NCBI GenBank assembly: GCA_965140555.1
Contig: OZ223259.1
Span: forward strand, 2,666,001 to 2,730,000
Source of the DNA: UBA1351 sp965140555
GTDB taxonomy: Bacteria; Bacillota; Clostridia; Lachnospirales; Vallitaleaceae
Reading direction: 5' to 3'
DNA: 64,000 nt
Within the stretch, counting starts at the first letter, position 1. Each line of letters starts with the position of its first letter. Position numbers and translations under genes: made by a program. Below the pieces are notes generated by a model. That model was not told where the DNA came from. It did no database searches and saw only the letters and a list, made by a program, of their open reading frames with translations. Positions 17,520-25,514 of the stretch are shown here, in pieces.

Positions 17520-17880
17520 GTGGAATCTGATTAAATTCTGATGCTTACAACTGAATATTGGGTAAAGCAATAAAAAGTGGTATCGAGTAAACACTCTAAA
17601 AATCGTCCGACTAATCAATTGGTGTTCATGCGTAAGAGGCACATTTGATTTTCCCAGATTATCCGTCGTAGTGCCATTATTGGCAGGGAACCTTGATAGA
17701 GTGGTGGAGACACCCACGCAGTAAAGCTACACCTGGGTGCGTTAGATATCTCGAAGGCTAGTGGAAACCTCAAATCCATATGCTTGTGTTCTCCTCCTAT
17801 AAGGGGGAGAACGCAGTGTTTCCTAAATCCATATGGTTACCGCCCACCGCTTGCGGTGGGGGAAGTGATTAAAAGTTATG
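17520..17880 (+). mobile_element. IS200/IS605-like 3' remnant with structured RNA region (tentative)
   Basis: No intact gene is present. The stretch is GC-richer than its surroundings and rich in hairpins: GTTCTCC.../GGGAGAAC (17788-17812) and CCCACCGC-TT-GCGGTGGG (17843-17860), the latter followed by GGAAGTGATTAA. A GC-rich terminal hairpin followed by a short purine-rich tail resembles the right ends of IS605-group elements, whose 3' region also encodes the TnpB guide RNA. AAATCCATATG is repeated at 17772 and 17825. No TnpB or TnpA coding sequence is recognisable. It could instead be an unrelated structured RNA. Confidence 0.4.
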
Positions 17881-18002
17881 TTAGTGTTTTAAGAGTTATA
17901 TACATGGAGACTGCATTACTAATATACTTATGATAGATTTGAAGAATAGCGATACTCTTAGCGGATTATGTCGCCTAGAGTTCATCCGCCCAACTATTTT
18001 CT

Positions 18003-18026
18003 TTATAACATAAGTAATGTTATAAT
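18003..18026 (+). promoter_or_regulatory. Inverted repeat over the presumed ptuA promoter
   Basis: TTATAACAT (18003-18011) and ATGTTATAA (18017-18025) form a perfect 9-bp inverted repeat with a 5-base centre. The right arm overlaps TATAAT at 18021-18026, about 45 bases before the ptuA start. It fits a repressor operator on a -10 element; no good -35 is visible. Confidence 0.5.
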
Positions 18027-18072
18027 AAGAATTGAGTTTATAATTTATACTTAGAAGTTTAAGGAGGATAAT

Positions 18073-19329
18073 GTGAGAGATATTTATATACAAAAGATTC
18101 ATATAAATGAAATCAGGCATCTTTCAGATATTGATATTGAAATTTCATTTGAAGAAAAGAAGCATTTAATACTGACTGGTAAAAATGGAAGTGGAAAAAC
18201 AACATTGCTTAATGGAATTGTGAAGTATCTTGGCTTTATTGAACGAAACGAAGGAACCTTCCCAGATAATTTATATCGGGCTGTATCGACTTATGAAAAC
18301 AGATTAAATCAATTAAAAGGATGTACTGATGAGAAGTCTAAGGAAGATTATAGAAGATGCGAAATAGAGCTTGAAAATAGAAAAAGTCGAATTCCAATAA
18401 GAACACATGGATTAGCATTAGATATAAAAAATAAACCTGACTGCGTATCTGATTATGATGCAGGTAAATTTATCATTTGTAGTTTAGAAGCAAAGAGAGC
18501 AAGTAGATTTGATAAGCCAGAAGGTGTGTCTAAAATAATATTTGATGACAAGTATAATTTTGATGCACAAGCTAATACGACTTTTGTCAAGTATATGGTT
18601 GACCTTAAAACACAACAAGCTTATGCAAATCAGGAAAGTGATGATGAAGGTTTAAAGTATTATAATTGGTGGTTTGAGAACTTAGAGAAATTGTTATGTA
18701 AATTATATAATGATGGAGAACTTAAATTGATATATGATTATAAAAACTATGACTTTAAGATACACACATCGGATGGTAAGCAATTTGGATTTAATGAAAT
18801 GTCAGATGGATATTCAGCTGTATTTGATATTGTTTCAGAAGTGATGTCAAGAATGGAAAACTACACACAATATAGATATAATTTTCAAGGGGTTGTTCTG
18901 ATAGATGAAGTTGAAACACATTTGCATGTGGAACTACAAAAAAGTGTATTACCAATTCTTCTTTCATTATTCCCTAATATACAATTTATTGTCACTACGC
19001 ATTCTCCCTTTGTATTATCCTCAATAAAGAATGCTGTTGTATATGATATTGAGAAAAAGGAAAGGGTTGAAGACTTGTCAAAGTATTCATATGAAAACAT
19101 TATTCAGAATTATTTTGAAGTCGATAGCTATTCTATTGAAATAATGAACGTAATGAGGGATTATGAATATAAAATTAATAAGTACTGTGAGACTAGAGAA
19201 GAGAATCTTTTAGAAGATATTTCTAATATTGAGACTTATTTTGAAGAAAGCGATTTTTCCTTAGACGAATCATTACTTTATCATTTTAACAAACTTAAAT
19301 TAAGAAAGAAGGTTGTTCAAAATGGTTAA
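18073..19329 (+). CDS. ptuA: PtuA-like AAA/SMC-type ATPase of a Septu-like defence system
   Basis: 418 residues from GTG 18073, five bases after AAGGAGG. The N-terminal P-loop is LTGKNGSGKTTLLNGI (about 36-50). An ABC-type signature region (NEMSDGYSAVFDI, about 239-251) precedes Walker B VVLIDEVETHLH (about 275-286) and the switch TTHSPFVLSSIKNAVVYD. This is the DUF4435/OLD-like ATPase architecture found in PtuA, GajA and related defence proteins. The following HNH nuclease gene overlaps it by 8 bases, which points to Septu. In Septu the ATPase and nuclease form a complex that restricts phage. No reverse transcriptase is nearby, so it is not a retron-Septu. Confidence 0.8.
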   Translation: MRDIYIQKIHINEIRHLSDIDIEISFEEKKHLILTGKNGSGKTTLLNGIVKYLGFIERNEGTFPDNLYRAVSTYENRLNQLKGCTDEKSKEDYRRCEIELENRKSRIPIRTHGLALDIKNKPDCVSDYDAGKFIICSLEAKRASRFDKPEGVSKIIFDDKYNFDAQANTTFVKYMVDLKTQQAYANQESDDEGLKYYNWWFENLEKLLCKLYNDGELKLIYDYKNYDFKIHTSDGKQFGFNEMSDGYSAVFDIVSEVMSRMENYTQYRYNFQGVVLIDEVETHLHVELQKSVLPILLSLFPNIQFIVTTHSPFVLSSIKNAVVYDIEKKERVEDLSKYSYENIIQNYFEVDSYSIEIMNVMRDYEYKINKYCETREENLLEDISNIETYFEESDFSLDESLLYHFNKLKLRKKVVQNG

Positions 19330-20011
19330 TTTAATAAGATTTATTAAAGGAGAAGAGTTAAAGCAAATTCAGGATTTTCTTAGTCACCAGAAAGGTCTTA
19401 CATCAGGAACATACAATGATGAAATTATTGTTGAAGCTTTAAAAAAAGAGTTTTATAGTAAATGTTATATTTGTGAAGATGATATGAGTACCTCAATAAA
19501 TATCGAACATTTTGAACCTCATAAAGAGGATAAGAATTTAAAGTTTAAATGGGATAATTTATACTTAGCATGTGGGCATTGTAATAATATTAAGTTGGCT
19601 AAATATGATAACATTTTAGACTGTATGTGTGAGGAAGAGGATGTTGAAAAAAGTATAAAGTACTGTGCACCCACTTTTCCTAAACGTAATGTAATTATTG
19701 AAGGAATTAAGGATACTGAAAAGGTTAAAAATACGGTTGAGTTATTAATAAAAGTTTATAATGGAACAACGCCTCAAAAAAGACTTGAGTCTGAAAAATT
19801 GAGAAAAAAGATATTGCAGGAGATGCTTAAGTTTCAAGAAATACTTTATGAGTATTATTATGAGGCATTTGAAGATGATGATAAGGAACACGTCAAGAGA
19901 AAATTAAAAAGAATGTTAAGTAAAAGCAGTCCATTTACAGCATTTAAAAGATGGGTAATACTTGAAGACGAATTATATGTTAAGGAATTTGGGGATTTGC
20001 TAATAGGATAG
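19322..20011 (+). CDS. ptuB: PtuB-like HNH endonuclease of a Septu-like defence system
   Basis: 229 residues from ATG 19322 inside the end of ptuA. The nuclease has a zinc-knuckle HNH arrangement: CYICEDDMS (about 47-55), NIEHFEPHKED (catalytic His about 63-67), WDNLYLACGHCNNIKLAKYDN (second CxxC and the Asn). The C-terminal half is helical and charged. It matches the PtuB/TIGR02646-type HNH effector, which cuts DNA when the ATPase partner is triggered. Gene order and overlap (ptuA-ptuB) are those of Septu loci. The stop lies 45 bp from attR, so it is the distal cargo of element A. Confidence 0.82.
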   Translation: MVNLIRFIKGEELKQIQDFLSHQKGLTSGTYNDEIIVEALKKEFYSKCYICEDDMSTSINIEHFEPHKEDKNLKFKWDNLYLACGHCNNIKLAKYDNILDCMCEEEDVEKSIKYCAPTFPKRNVIIEGIKDTEKVKNTVELLIKVYNGTTPQKRLESEKLRKKILQEMLKFQEILYEYYYEAFEDDDKEHVKRKLKRMLSKSSPFTAFKRWVILEDELYVKEFGDLLIG

Positions 20012-20055
20012 ATTCTTAGGATATTGCCGCTTTATTTGTCTACAACCAACACCCC

Positions 20056-20100
20056 ACACATGTGGAGTGTGTGGTGTTGATGTCAAAAGTAAAAAAGTAA
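20056..20100 (+). pseudogene. Displaced native 3' end of rlmD with right attachment core (attR)
   Basis: The 12-bp core 20056-20067 continues in frame as T-H-V-E-C-V-V-L-M-S-K-V-K-K-stop (TAA 20098-20100). HVECVVLMS is the usual conserved RlmD C-terminus, missing from the current rlmD at 13692-15080. It is therefore the pre-insertion gene end pushed 5 kb away by element A. Excision would rejoin it to rlmD and restore the VVLMSKVKK ending. Confidence 0.88.
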
Positions 20101-20122
20101 TAGGATTAAAAGCATAGAAAAC

Positions 20123-20170
20123 AAGGGGTTCCGCTATTTTGTGAAGTGCAAAATAGCAGAACCCCTTTTG
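20123..20170 (+). terminator. Original rlmD terminator
   Basis: A two-part stem (AAGGGGTTC/GAACCCCTT and GCTATTTTG/CAAAATAGC, 20123-20141 with 20149-20167, one mismatch pair) is followed by TTTTG. It sits 22 bases after the displaced rlmD stop, as expected for the native terminator. Confidence 0.85.
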
Positions 20171-20215
20171 AAATTAGACTTGACGGTAAGGTGTTTTTAT
20201 TAGAAAAGTTACATA

Positions 20216-20255
20216 GTTGAGTAGACAAGTTGGATATGGGCAGGTTGAGTAGACA
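20216..20255 (+). repeat. 12-bp direct repeats upstream of recombinase B
   Basis: GTTGAGTAGACA occurs at 20216-20227 and 20244-20255, and a close variant (TTGACTAGACAG) at 22310-22321 beyond the next RlmD-end remnant. Their placement at both ends of the 20.2-22.3 kb layer suggests recombinase binding or end sequences. Confidence 0.5.
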
Positions 20256-20261
20256 GAAATA

Positions 20262-20290
20262 TTGTGAAAATAGACTATATAACGTATAAT
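20262..20290 (+). promoter_or_regulatory. Promoter of recombinase B
   Basis: TTGTGA (20262-20267), a 17-bp spacer and consensus TATAAT (20285-20290) lie about 70 bases before the ATG at 20361. The -35 surroundings (AAATATTGTGAAAA) recur at 34155-34167 after another RlmD-end remnant. Confidence 0.65.
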
Positions 20291-20360
20291 AAAATCAACG
20301 GAATGATGATTAGGCAAAACCGTGATGGTTTGCATAATGTATTTATCGGAGGTATAAGGT

Positions 20361-21290
20361 ATGCCAGAAAATAAAAAAGTTAATTACATACCAGCAAAAC
20401 CTTTGAAAAGAACTAAACGAGTAGGTATTTACTGCAGAGTCAGTAGTAATAGTTCTGAGCAATTAAAAAGTTTAACGGCACAAGTATCAGCAATGACAAG
20501 ATTAACAGCCTCTACACCCCAATGGTTACTTGTTGATGTATATATGGATATTGCGTCAGGTAAAAAAGGTTCTACTCGTAGAGAGTTTACAAGGTTGCTT
20601 GAAGATTGCAAATCCCAAAAACTGGATATTATCCTTACTAAGAGTATTAGTAGGTTTGGTAGGGATACTGTTGATACACTTGAAGCGTCAAATCAATTAA
20701 AGACATTAGGTGTTCGAGTTATTTTTGAACAAGAGAGTCTGGATACGGCCAATACTGATAGTGATCTTATGATTTCTATAATCGAATCTATAGCACAGGC
20801 AGAAAATGAATCTCGTAGTGAAAATATAAAATGGGGTATAAAGCAGCGTGCTGCACAAGGAACTTCTAAACTTTATAACAGAAAGTGTTATGGATACGCA
20901 CATGATAGAGACGGGAATTTGGTTATCAAAGATGATGAGGCTAAAAATGTTATAAAAATATTTGATTTATATCTGCAAGGGAAAAGTGTTTTAGGAATTG
21001 TTAAGGAATTAGGAAGGCTTGATATTAAATCTCCAACAGGAAAAGATAAGTGGAGCAAGCGTACAGTAGATGTGATGCTCAGTAATGAAAAATACACCGG
21101 TAGTGTAAGACTATTGGATGATGGAAAACATGAAACAGTTTATTTGAGTGAGGACAACCACCCAGCCATTATTTCTGAGGAGACATTTCAAGCGGTGCAG
21201 TTAGAAAAAACTAAGAGGAGCAATATCATTAAAGGTGAAAATGGAGTGAAAAGAAAAGGTAAAAAGTATAGTTCAAAGAAAGGTAGTTAA
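20361..21290 (+). CDS. Serine recombinase B (309 residues)
   Basis: The resolvase domain has VGIYCRVSSNSSEQLKSL (nucleophile Ser28), DIASGKKGSTRREFTRLL and TKSISRFGRDTVDTLE. The recombinase domain follows (about 185-285, YGYAHDRDGNLVIKDDEAKNVIKIFDLYLQGKSVLGI). It lacks the zinc ribbon and coiled coil of large integrases and ends with a lysine-rich tail after about 290. This is the short form often found in sets of two or three cooperating recombinases. Here it is alone and intact, next to displaced RlmD ends, and probably moved the layer 20.1-22.3 kb. ATCGGAGG precedes the ATG. Confidence 0.92.
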   Translation: MPENKKVNYIPAKPLKRTKRVGIYCRVSSNSSEQLKSLTAQVSAMTRLTASTPQWLLVDVYMDIASGKKGSTRREFTRLLEDCKSQKLDIILTKSISRFGRDTVDTLEASNQLKTLGVRVIFEQESLDTANTDSDLMISIIESIAQAENESRSENIKWGIKQRAAQGTSKLYNRKCYGYAHDRDGNLVIKDDEAKNVIKIFDLYLQGKSVLGIVKELGRLDIKSPTGKDKWSKRTVDVMLSNEKYTGSVRLLDDGKHETVYLSEDNHPAIISEETFQAVQLEKTKRSNIIKGENGVKRKGKKYSSKKGS

Positions 21291-21291
21291 T

Positions 21292-22197
21292 TTGAAAACG
21301 ATGAATGATAAAAAATCACAAGATGTATATAATATATTAATTACACCCATCCAGACGACAAGATACAGTAAAAACAAAGTTAGTATTAACAAGGCTGGCT
21401 CTGTGATTGAAACCACTCAAACTTACTATCCATATAAAGAATGGAATGGTCAAGAAGTAGATATTCGAATAGACTCAGATATGTCAGATTTTGCAGTTGG
21501 CTTTTATGAAATACTATATGAAGAACTTATTAATACTAATATTTTAGATAAAAATGATAGAATCATAGACAAAGTGTTTGCAGGAGATACTATGAATACT
21601 GGTATTATATCAAAGCATAGAAGAAAGACGAAATTACCAGAGCATCAAAGGCATTGTCTTGCTAATTTCTGGATATTGCCGATGTGGATAGGTCGTGATT
21701 GGGACAAAAATCCTCATCCAGAACATAGTAAAACAAGGAATAATTGCAATGACTACATTAAACTATATTTGAAATACGTTAAGGATAACTGGGATGTATT
21801 GCAGAAGGATAAAAACGTAGGTAAATATTTTTTGAAATTTAAGAATTTTGATGATTTTATGGATAAGCATTTTATACCAAATAATGTAGAATCCGAGACA
21901 GAACAAGACCAAATTAACTTTATTAAGGATAGAGCTAAAGCTATTTCGGAATCAAAATATGCTAAAGAATTATGGAATTATTTTTCTGAGAATGAATTAT
22001 TAGGATACAAAGAAACCTTTTTAGAGCCTGATGAGTATCCATTAAATAAAGAAAAACATCCTTATGCATATGAATGTTCTAGGTGTAATAGGATAATTGC
22101 CAATGATGAGAATTATTCTATACCTCCTGTTTGTGCTGAATGCTCAAGAAGAGAAAATTTAAAAAATAGCCTAATCAAAAACAAGTATGCTGATTAG
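21292..22197 (+). CDS. Unknown protein with C-terminal zinc ribbon, cargo of layer B
   Basis: 301 residues from TTG 21292; an ATG at 21301 is the alternative start. I do not recognise the family. The C-terminus has YECSRCNRIIANDENYSIPPVCAECSRRENL, a four-cysteine zinc ribbon. The middle holds RKTKLPEHQRHCLANFWILPMWIGRD and aromatic-rich helices. It follows recombinase B by one base and is the only other gene before the next RlmD-end remnant. It must be either the cargo or a recombination partner of that element. A nucleic-acid-related role is suggested only by the zinc ribbon. Confidence 0.75.
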   Translation: MKTMNDKKSQDVYNILITPIQTTRYSKNKVSINKAGSVIETTQTYYPYKEWNGQEVDIRIDSDMSDFAVGFYEILYEELINTNILDKNDRIIDKVFAGDTMNTGIISKHRRKTKLPEHQRHCLANFWILPMWIGRDWDKNPHPEHSKTRNNCNDYIKLYLKYVKDNWDVLQKDKNVGKYFLKFKNFDDFMDKHFIPNNVESETEQDQINFIKDRAKAISESKYAKELWNYFSENELLGYKETFLEPDEYPLNKEKHPYAYECSRCNRIIANDENYSIPPVCAECSRRENLKNSLIKNKYAD

Positions 22198-22270
22198 GTA
22201 AGAATGATACTAATATGCATAAATACTGGACTTAGTAAGTTTTTGTTACAAATGTGAAATAGCCTATGTA

Positions 22271-22309
22271 TCTCATGTGGAGAGTGTAGTGAGCATGATA
22301 CGGAAATAA
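22271..22309 (+). pseudogene. Second RlmD-type C-terminal remnant (old attachment site)
   Basis: The frame S-H-V-E-S-V-V-S-M-I-R-K-stop (TAA 22307-22309) matches the RlmD C-terminal consensus HVExVV and shares CATGTGGAG (22274-22282) with both element A att cores. No methyltransferase sequence precedes it. It reads as an attachment-site scar marking the outer end of layer B. Confidence 0.7.
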
Positions 22310-22381
22310 TTGACTAGACAGATGTCGGTGACTTGTAGATAATGCTACTCCATATATCTATATTTAAGATGATAAATAGAA

Positions 22382-22410
22382 ATAAGCAGTCAAGAGTTGA
22401 CTGCTTATCT
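22382..22410. terminator. Hairpin terminator
   Basis: ATAAGCAGTCAA (22382-22393) pairs perfectly with TTGACTGCTTAT (22397-22408) around a 3-base loop. It could terminate transcription from either side. Confidence 0.65.
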
Positions 22411-22480
22411 AGAATTTGTGGATAATTTACATTTAATAGCAGATATAATGAGGGATGTCCAATGTTCTATTTTGGAATTT

Positions 22481-22827
22481 TTAATTCCATGAGGACCACC
22501 AGCCGTTTTTGATTGCTAAAAACAGATAATTACCTCCACCAACGGTACTTAAACTAGTATCAATCGTATGTGGAGTATATCTGTATAAAGCATAGGTCGC
22601 TTTATTATCAACCCAAATTTGATTTGAATAAGTTGCACCATAAGCCATAGCATAGTAAAAACGTCTGTTACTATATGAAACACTGCCAGATGCTGCGGTA
22701 ACAAGTGAAGATTCTTTCTGTAATTGAACTAAAACTACTTTTGGATTAATGCCATAATAAGATGAATTAAATCAGCAGCTCTTGTAGTATCATGATTATA
22801 ATATACGTTATCATTTGAGTCTTTCAT
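22481..22827 (-). pseudogene. C-terminal fragment of a secreted, lytic-transglycosylase-like protein
   Basis: On the minus strand the start MKDSNDNVYYNHDTTRAADLI is followed, after a frameshift near 22760, by INPKVVLVQLQKESSLVT and then an aromatic-rich tail ending in GWWSSWN-stop (TAA at 22483-22481). NPKV-LLxLQKExSLxT is a motif of transglycosylase-like wall hydrolases and related secreted proteins. There is no signal peptide or full domain. It is a decayed piece brought in with, or left by, an older element. Confidence 0.55.
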
Positions 22828-22888
22828 GAAATTAACATAAGTTTAAGTGGTTTGTTTGATATAATAAAACTGGAAAGAAGGTGATGTT

Positions 22889-23362
22889 TTGAAAAAAAGA
22901 TACCTTATAATTATAATGCTGTTAAGTATCGTAACGGTAATCTACATCATTAATTTGTTTGACACGAGAAGTGATATTGAATTCACCTTTGAAATAAGTA
23001 AAGTGACAATAGCAGATAATGTTGTTCAAGAGTTAAAACTAATAGATGTTTTTACATCAAAGTCAAATCTAAAGAGGATCCCTAAATCAGATAATATTTC
23101 AGCAGAATTATTTGATAATGCTAATTTGACCATTTATACCATTAATCAACTTGAGATGAAGGGCGAAGATATTAACGATGCAACATATTTTGCTTGTATA
23201 GAAACGATGGAAAGATGTTATATTGCAGAAATAGATTCAGAAATAAAGTTTCAGAATCTAATCGACAATAATGAAAGTCAAGATATATTAGTCGATTTTA
23301 TATTGAAGCAAGAAAGAATAATGATTTTATCTAGTAGTTTATATGAGTATTTGGAACAGTAA
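22889..23362 (+). CDS. Membrane-anchored hypothetical protein
   Basis: 157 residues from TTG 22889, preceded by AAAGAAGGTGATG. One N-terminal membrane helix (about 4-22, YLIIIMLLSIVTVIYIINL) is followed by an extracytoplasmic domain without recognised motifs. TATAATAAAAC at 22859 may be part of its promoter. The family is not recognised. It sits in the decayed outer layer among secreted and envelope proteins. Confidence 0.65.
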   Translation: MKKRYLIIIMLLSIVTVIYIINLFDTRSDIEFTFEISKVTIADNVVQELKLIDVFTSKSNLKRIPKSDNISAELFDNANLTIYTINQLEMKGEDINDATYFACIETMERCYIAEIDSEIKFQNLIDNNESQDILVDFILKQERIMILSSSLYEYLEQ

Positions 23363-23550
23363 TCTTAAATTGTCTTGAACTATAATAAAAATTCGATTTT
23401 TAAAGAGTTGTCCTGATGTAGAAAAGATAAAAGTATTACGAGATATTATTGAGCCACATTACTATCGAGATATGTTTCCAGCAAATTACAATTATTGAAT
23501 GATTGTAATTTTGATATCTTGAATAGAAAGAAAGATAACTCTGACATCTG

Positions 23551-23726
23551 TCAGAGGCAAGCTACCTAGAAGTTAAACTTTTTATTCTGAAAAGTGCTTC
23601 TAGTCCCTTGCTTCGCAAGAAAAATCAAAAGAGATTGTTACCAAAAATCATAAAAATGAATATATGAATTTCGCAAAAGTCCTCTATTCGGAACATGAGT
23701 AGAGGACTTTTTTTATGTGTGGAAAT
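23551..23726 (+). repeat. Long direct repeat copy 1 (oriT-like)
   Basis: About 175 bp, nearly identical to 29850-30025. It contains an imperfect inverted repeat (GGCAAGCTACCTAGAAG with CTTCTAGTCCCTTGC) and a hairpin AAAGTCCTCT/AGAGGACTTT. In copy 2 the repeat leads into a relaxase fragment, so the shared part is plausibly an origin-of-transfer region. Copy 1 has no relaxase behind it. Confidence 0.7.
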
Positions 23727-23748
23727 GATAATATGTGAATAAAATCTG

Positions 23749-23797
23749 GACACCACCCCTTTATTTTGCCTTAAGAAATAGAGGGGTGGTGTTTTGT
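23749..23797 (+). terminator. Hairpin terminator
   Basis: ACACCACCCCT pairs with a matching AGGGGTGGTGT-type right arm (about 23749-23760 with 23786-23796), followed by TTTTGT. The loop is long (about 25 bases). It lies just upstream of the ATPase pseudogene. Confidence 0.55.
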
Positions 23798-23907
23798 ATA
23801 TCCAAGTGAGTCGCTTGCTCTATTAAAGTGAAAATTATTTTGTTTAAACGAAATATAACTTGATATTCAAATTTTAATTTGTTAGAATGAATTAAAGAGG
23901 TGGTAAT

Positions 23908-25106
23908 ATGATTAAAAGAGAAGAGTATTTGAAACAAATACGTCCATTCTACGAATCGGAGTTAATAAAAGTCATCATTGGAATACGTCGTAGTGGAAAG
24001 TCGGTATTACTCAGACAGATACAGAATGAATTATTAGAAAAAGAAATAGAAGTTTCACAAATCGTATATATCAATTTTGAAGATCTTGAGTATTCCTTTA
24101 TTCAGAATGAAATGGATCTCCATAGATATATCAAAGATAAAATTAGTGAGGATAAAAAGTTATACCTGTTCTTTGATGAAATACAAAATGTGGAAAATTT
24201 TGAAAGGGCTATAAATTCGTTTAGAGCCACTTTGGATTGCAGTATATTTTTAACAGGGTCAAATGGAAAGTTGTTATCCGGTGAATTAGCGACACATCTT
24301 TCTGGTAGATATGTTAGCTTTCGGATTATGCCGTTTTCCTTTAAAGAGTTATGTACAATTAAAGGAATTAATGTGGGCAATGCTACCGATGAAGATTTTA
24401 TGGAGTATTTAAATTATGGAGGTATGCCAGGCAGATTTTCTATGCAATCAGAGTCTGAAATAAAAGTATATCTGCGAGATCTATATAATTCAATAGTACT
24501 GAGAGATATTGTTCAGAGAAGTAAGATAAAGGATGTGGATATATTGAATCGTATTGTTGAATATATGGTTATGAATACAGCACAGACATTTTCAGCAAAG
24601 TCCATATCAAAATTTTTGAAAGTGTGAATCGAACAGTTTCCACAGAGACGATATATACGTATCTGGAATATATTACGTCTTCACTAGTCCTAAACAAAGC
24701 TGTACGCTATGATATAAGAGGCAAAAAAATTTTAACAAGGTCAGATAAATATTATTTGTCGGATATGGGGTTATCAAAAATTAATAACAGCGGATTTAAA
24801 ACAGAAATAGGATCCCTGATTGAAAATGTAATATACAATGAACTTATTCATCGAGGATATCAAGTATATGTTGGTAAAACATTAAAAGGTGAAATTGATT
24901 TTATTGTTATGGATGGTGAAAATCGAATTTATTATCAAGTTGCTTATTTACTTGCGGATGAAAAAGTTGTTGATAGAGAGTTTGGAGCTTTTGATTCAGT
25001 TAATGATAATTATCCTAAATATGTACTTTCGTTAGATAAATTTGATTTTTCTAGGAATGGAATAAAGCATATTAATGTTATTGATTTTTTATTGGATAGA
25101 AAATAA
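23908..25106 (+). pseudogene. AAA ATPase with DUF4143-type C-terminus, frameshifted
   Basis: The first frame (240 codons) has Walker A GIRRSGKSVLLRQI (near 24-37), Walker B LYLFFDEIQNVE (near 84) and sensor FLTGSNGKLLSGELATHLSGRY. It stops after SISKFLKV. The second frame continues NRTVSTETIYTYLEYI...YLSDMGLSKI and the nuclease-like EIDFIV...YYQV of DUF4143 proteins, to 25106. One A lost from the A run at 24617-24620 explains the break. The intact protein would be about 400 residues. Such ATPases are frequent in accessory regions and have no settled function. Confidence 0.85.
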
Positions 25107-25194
25107 TGTCTGCGACCTTGTCCCAACACACGTGAGACATGCCTTTTGTTAAAACGTTTAGTATAAAGAATAATTGAATATGATTTCAAGTTTT

Positions 25195-25225
25195 TAGAGC
25201 AGATATTTTAATCTGCTCTTTTTAA
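25195..25225 (+). terminator. Terminator after the ATPase pseudogene
   Basis: AGAGCAGAT pairs with ATCTGCTCT around a short A/T loop, followed by TTTTAA. Confidence 0.75.
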
Positions 25226-25514
25226 TACTTGCCAATAGTATCAGAAAGTATTAGATAGTATCAGAATAGTTAACAGGGTAGTGTAATTTCGGAATTATAG
25301 GGGATGACGGATTGTATCTAATTTAGCTTTGCTTTTATCAGACCAATGTCATCATTCAATAAAGGCTGCAGTTTTTGAAGGCTCTACAAAAAGTCAATTT
25401 AAAGATAGGTATGAGTTTGATGGTTCGGTCATGAAGCAAATGAGAGAAGTTTATTCATTTATAGATAAGACAATTTTATATTTCTAGAACGTTGATATAA
25501 AAGGAGTTGCTGAA

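Larger units (their letters stand above)
15039..20067. mobile_element. Element A: ~5.0-kb serine-recombinase element inserted in the rlmD 3' end
   Basis: The 12-bp sequence ACACATGTGGAG occurs at 15039-15050 inside rlmD and again at 20056-20067. The right copy is followed in frame by the displaced native end of rlmD. Between the copies lie a large serine recombinase at the left end, a 48-residue ORF, an excisionase-like HTH protein, an IS605-like remnant and a Septu-like gene pair. This is the layout of an integrated element with cargo at the far end from the integrase. It has no conjugation genes of its own. Boundaries are inferred from the repeats and the reading frames. Confidence 0.85.

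Noticed and set aside
17520..17880. Group I intron or IStron
   Set aside because: Some hairpins suggested a ribozyme, but I could not identify the conserved P, Q, R and S core elements, so I make no such call.
17520..18072. Retron msr/msd RNA upstream of the Septu-like genes
   Set aside because: PtuAB pairs occur in retrons, but no reverse transcriptase is encoded anywhere in element A, and the hairpins fit an IS605-type end better.
20429..22197. Novel defence function for the 301-residue zinc-ribbon protein
   Set aside because: The location invites it, but nothing in the sequence shows a nuclease, toxin or sensor domain, so it is left as unknown.
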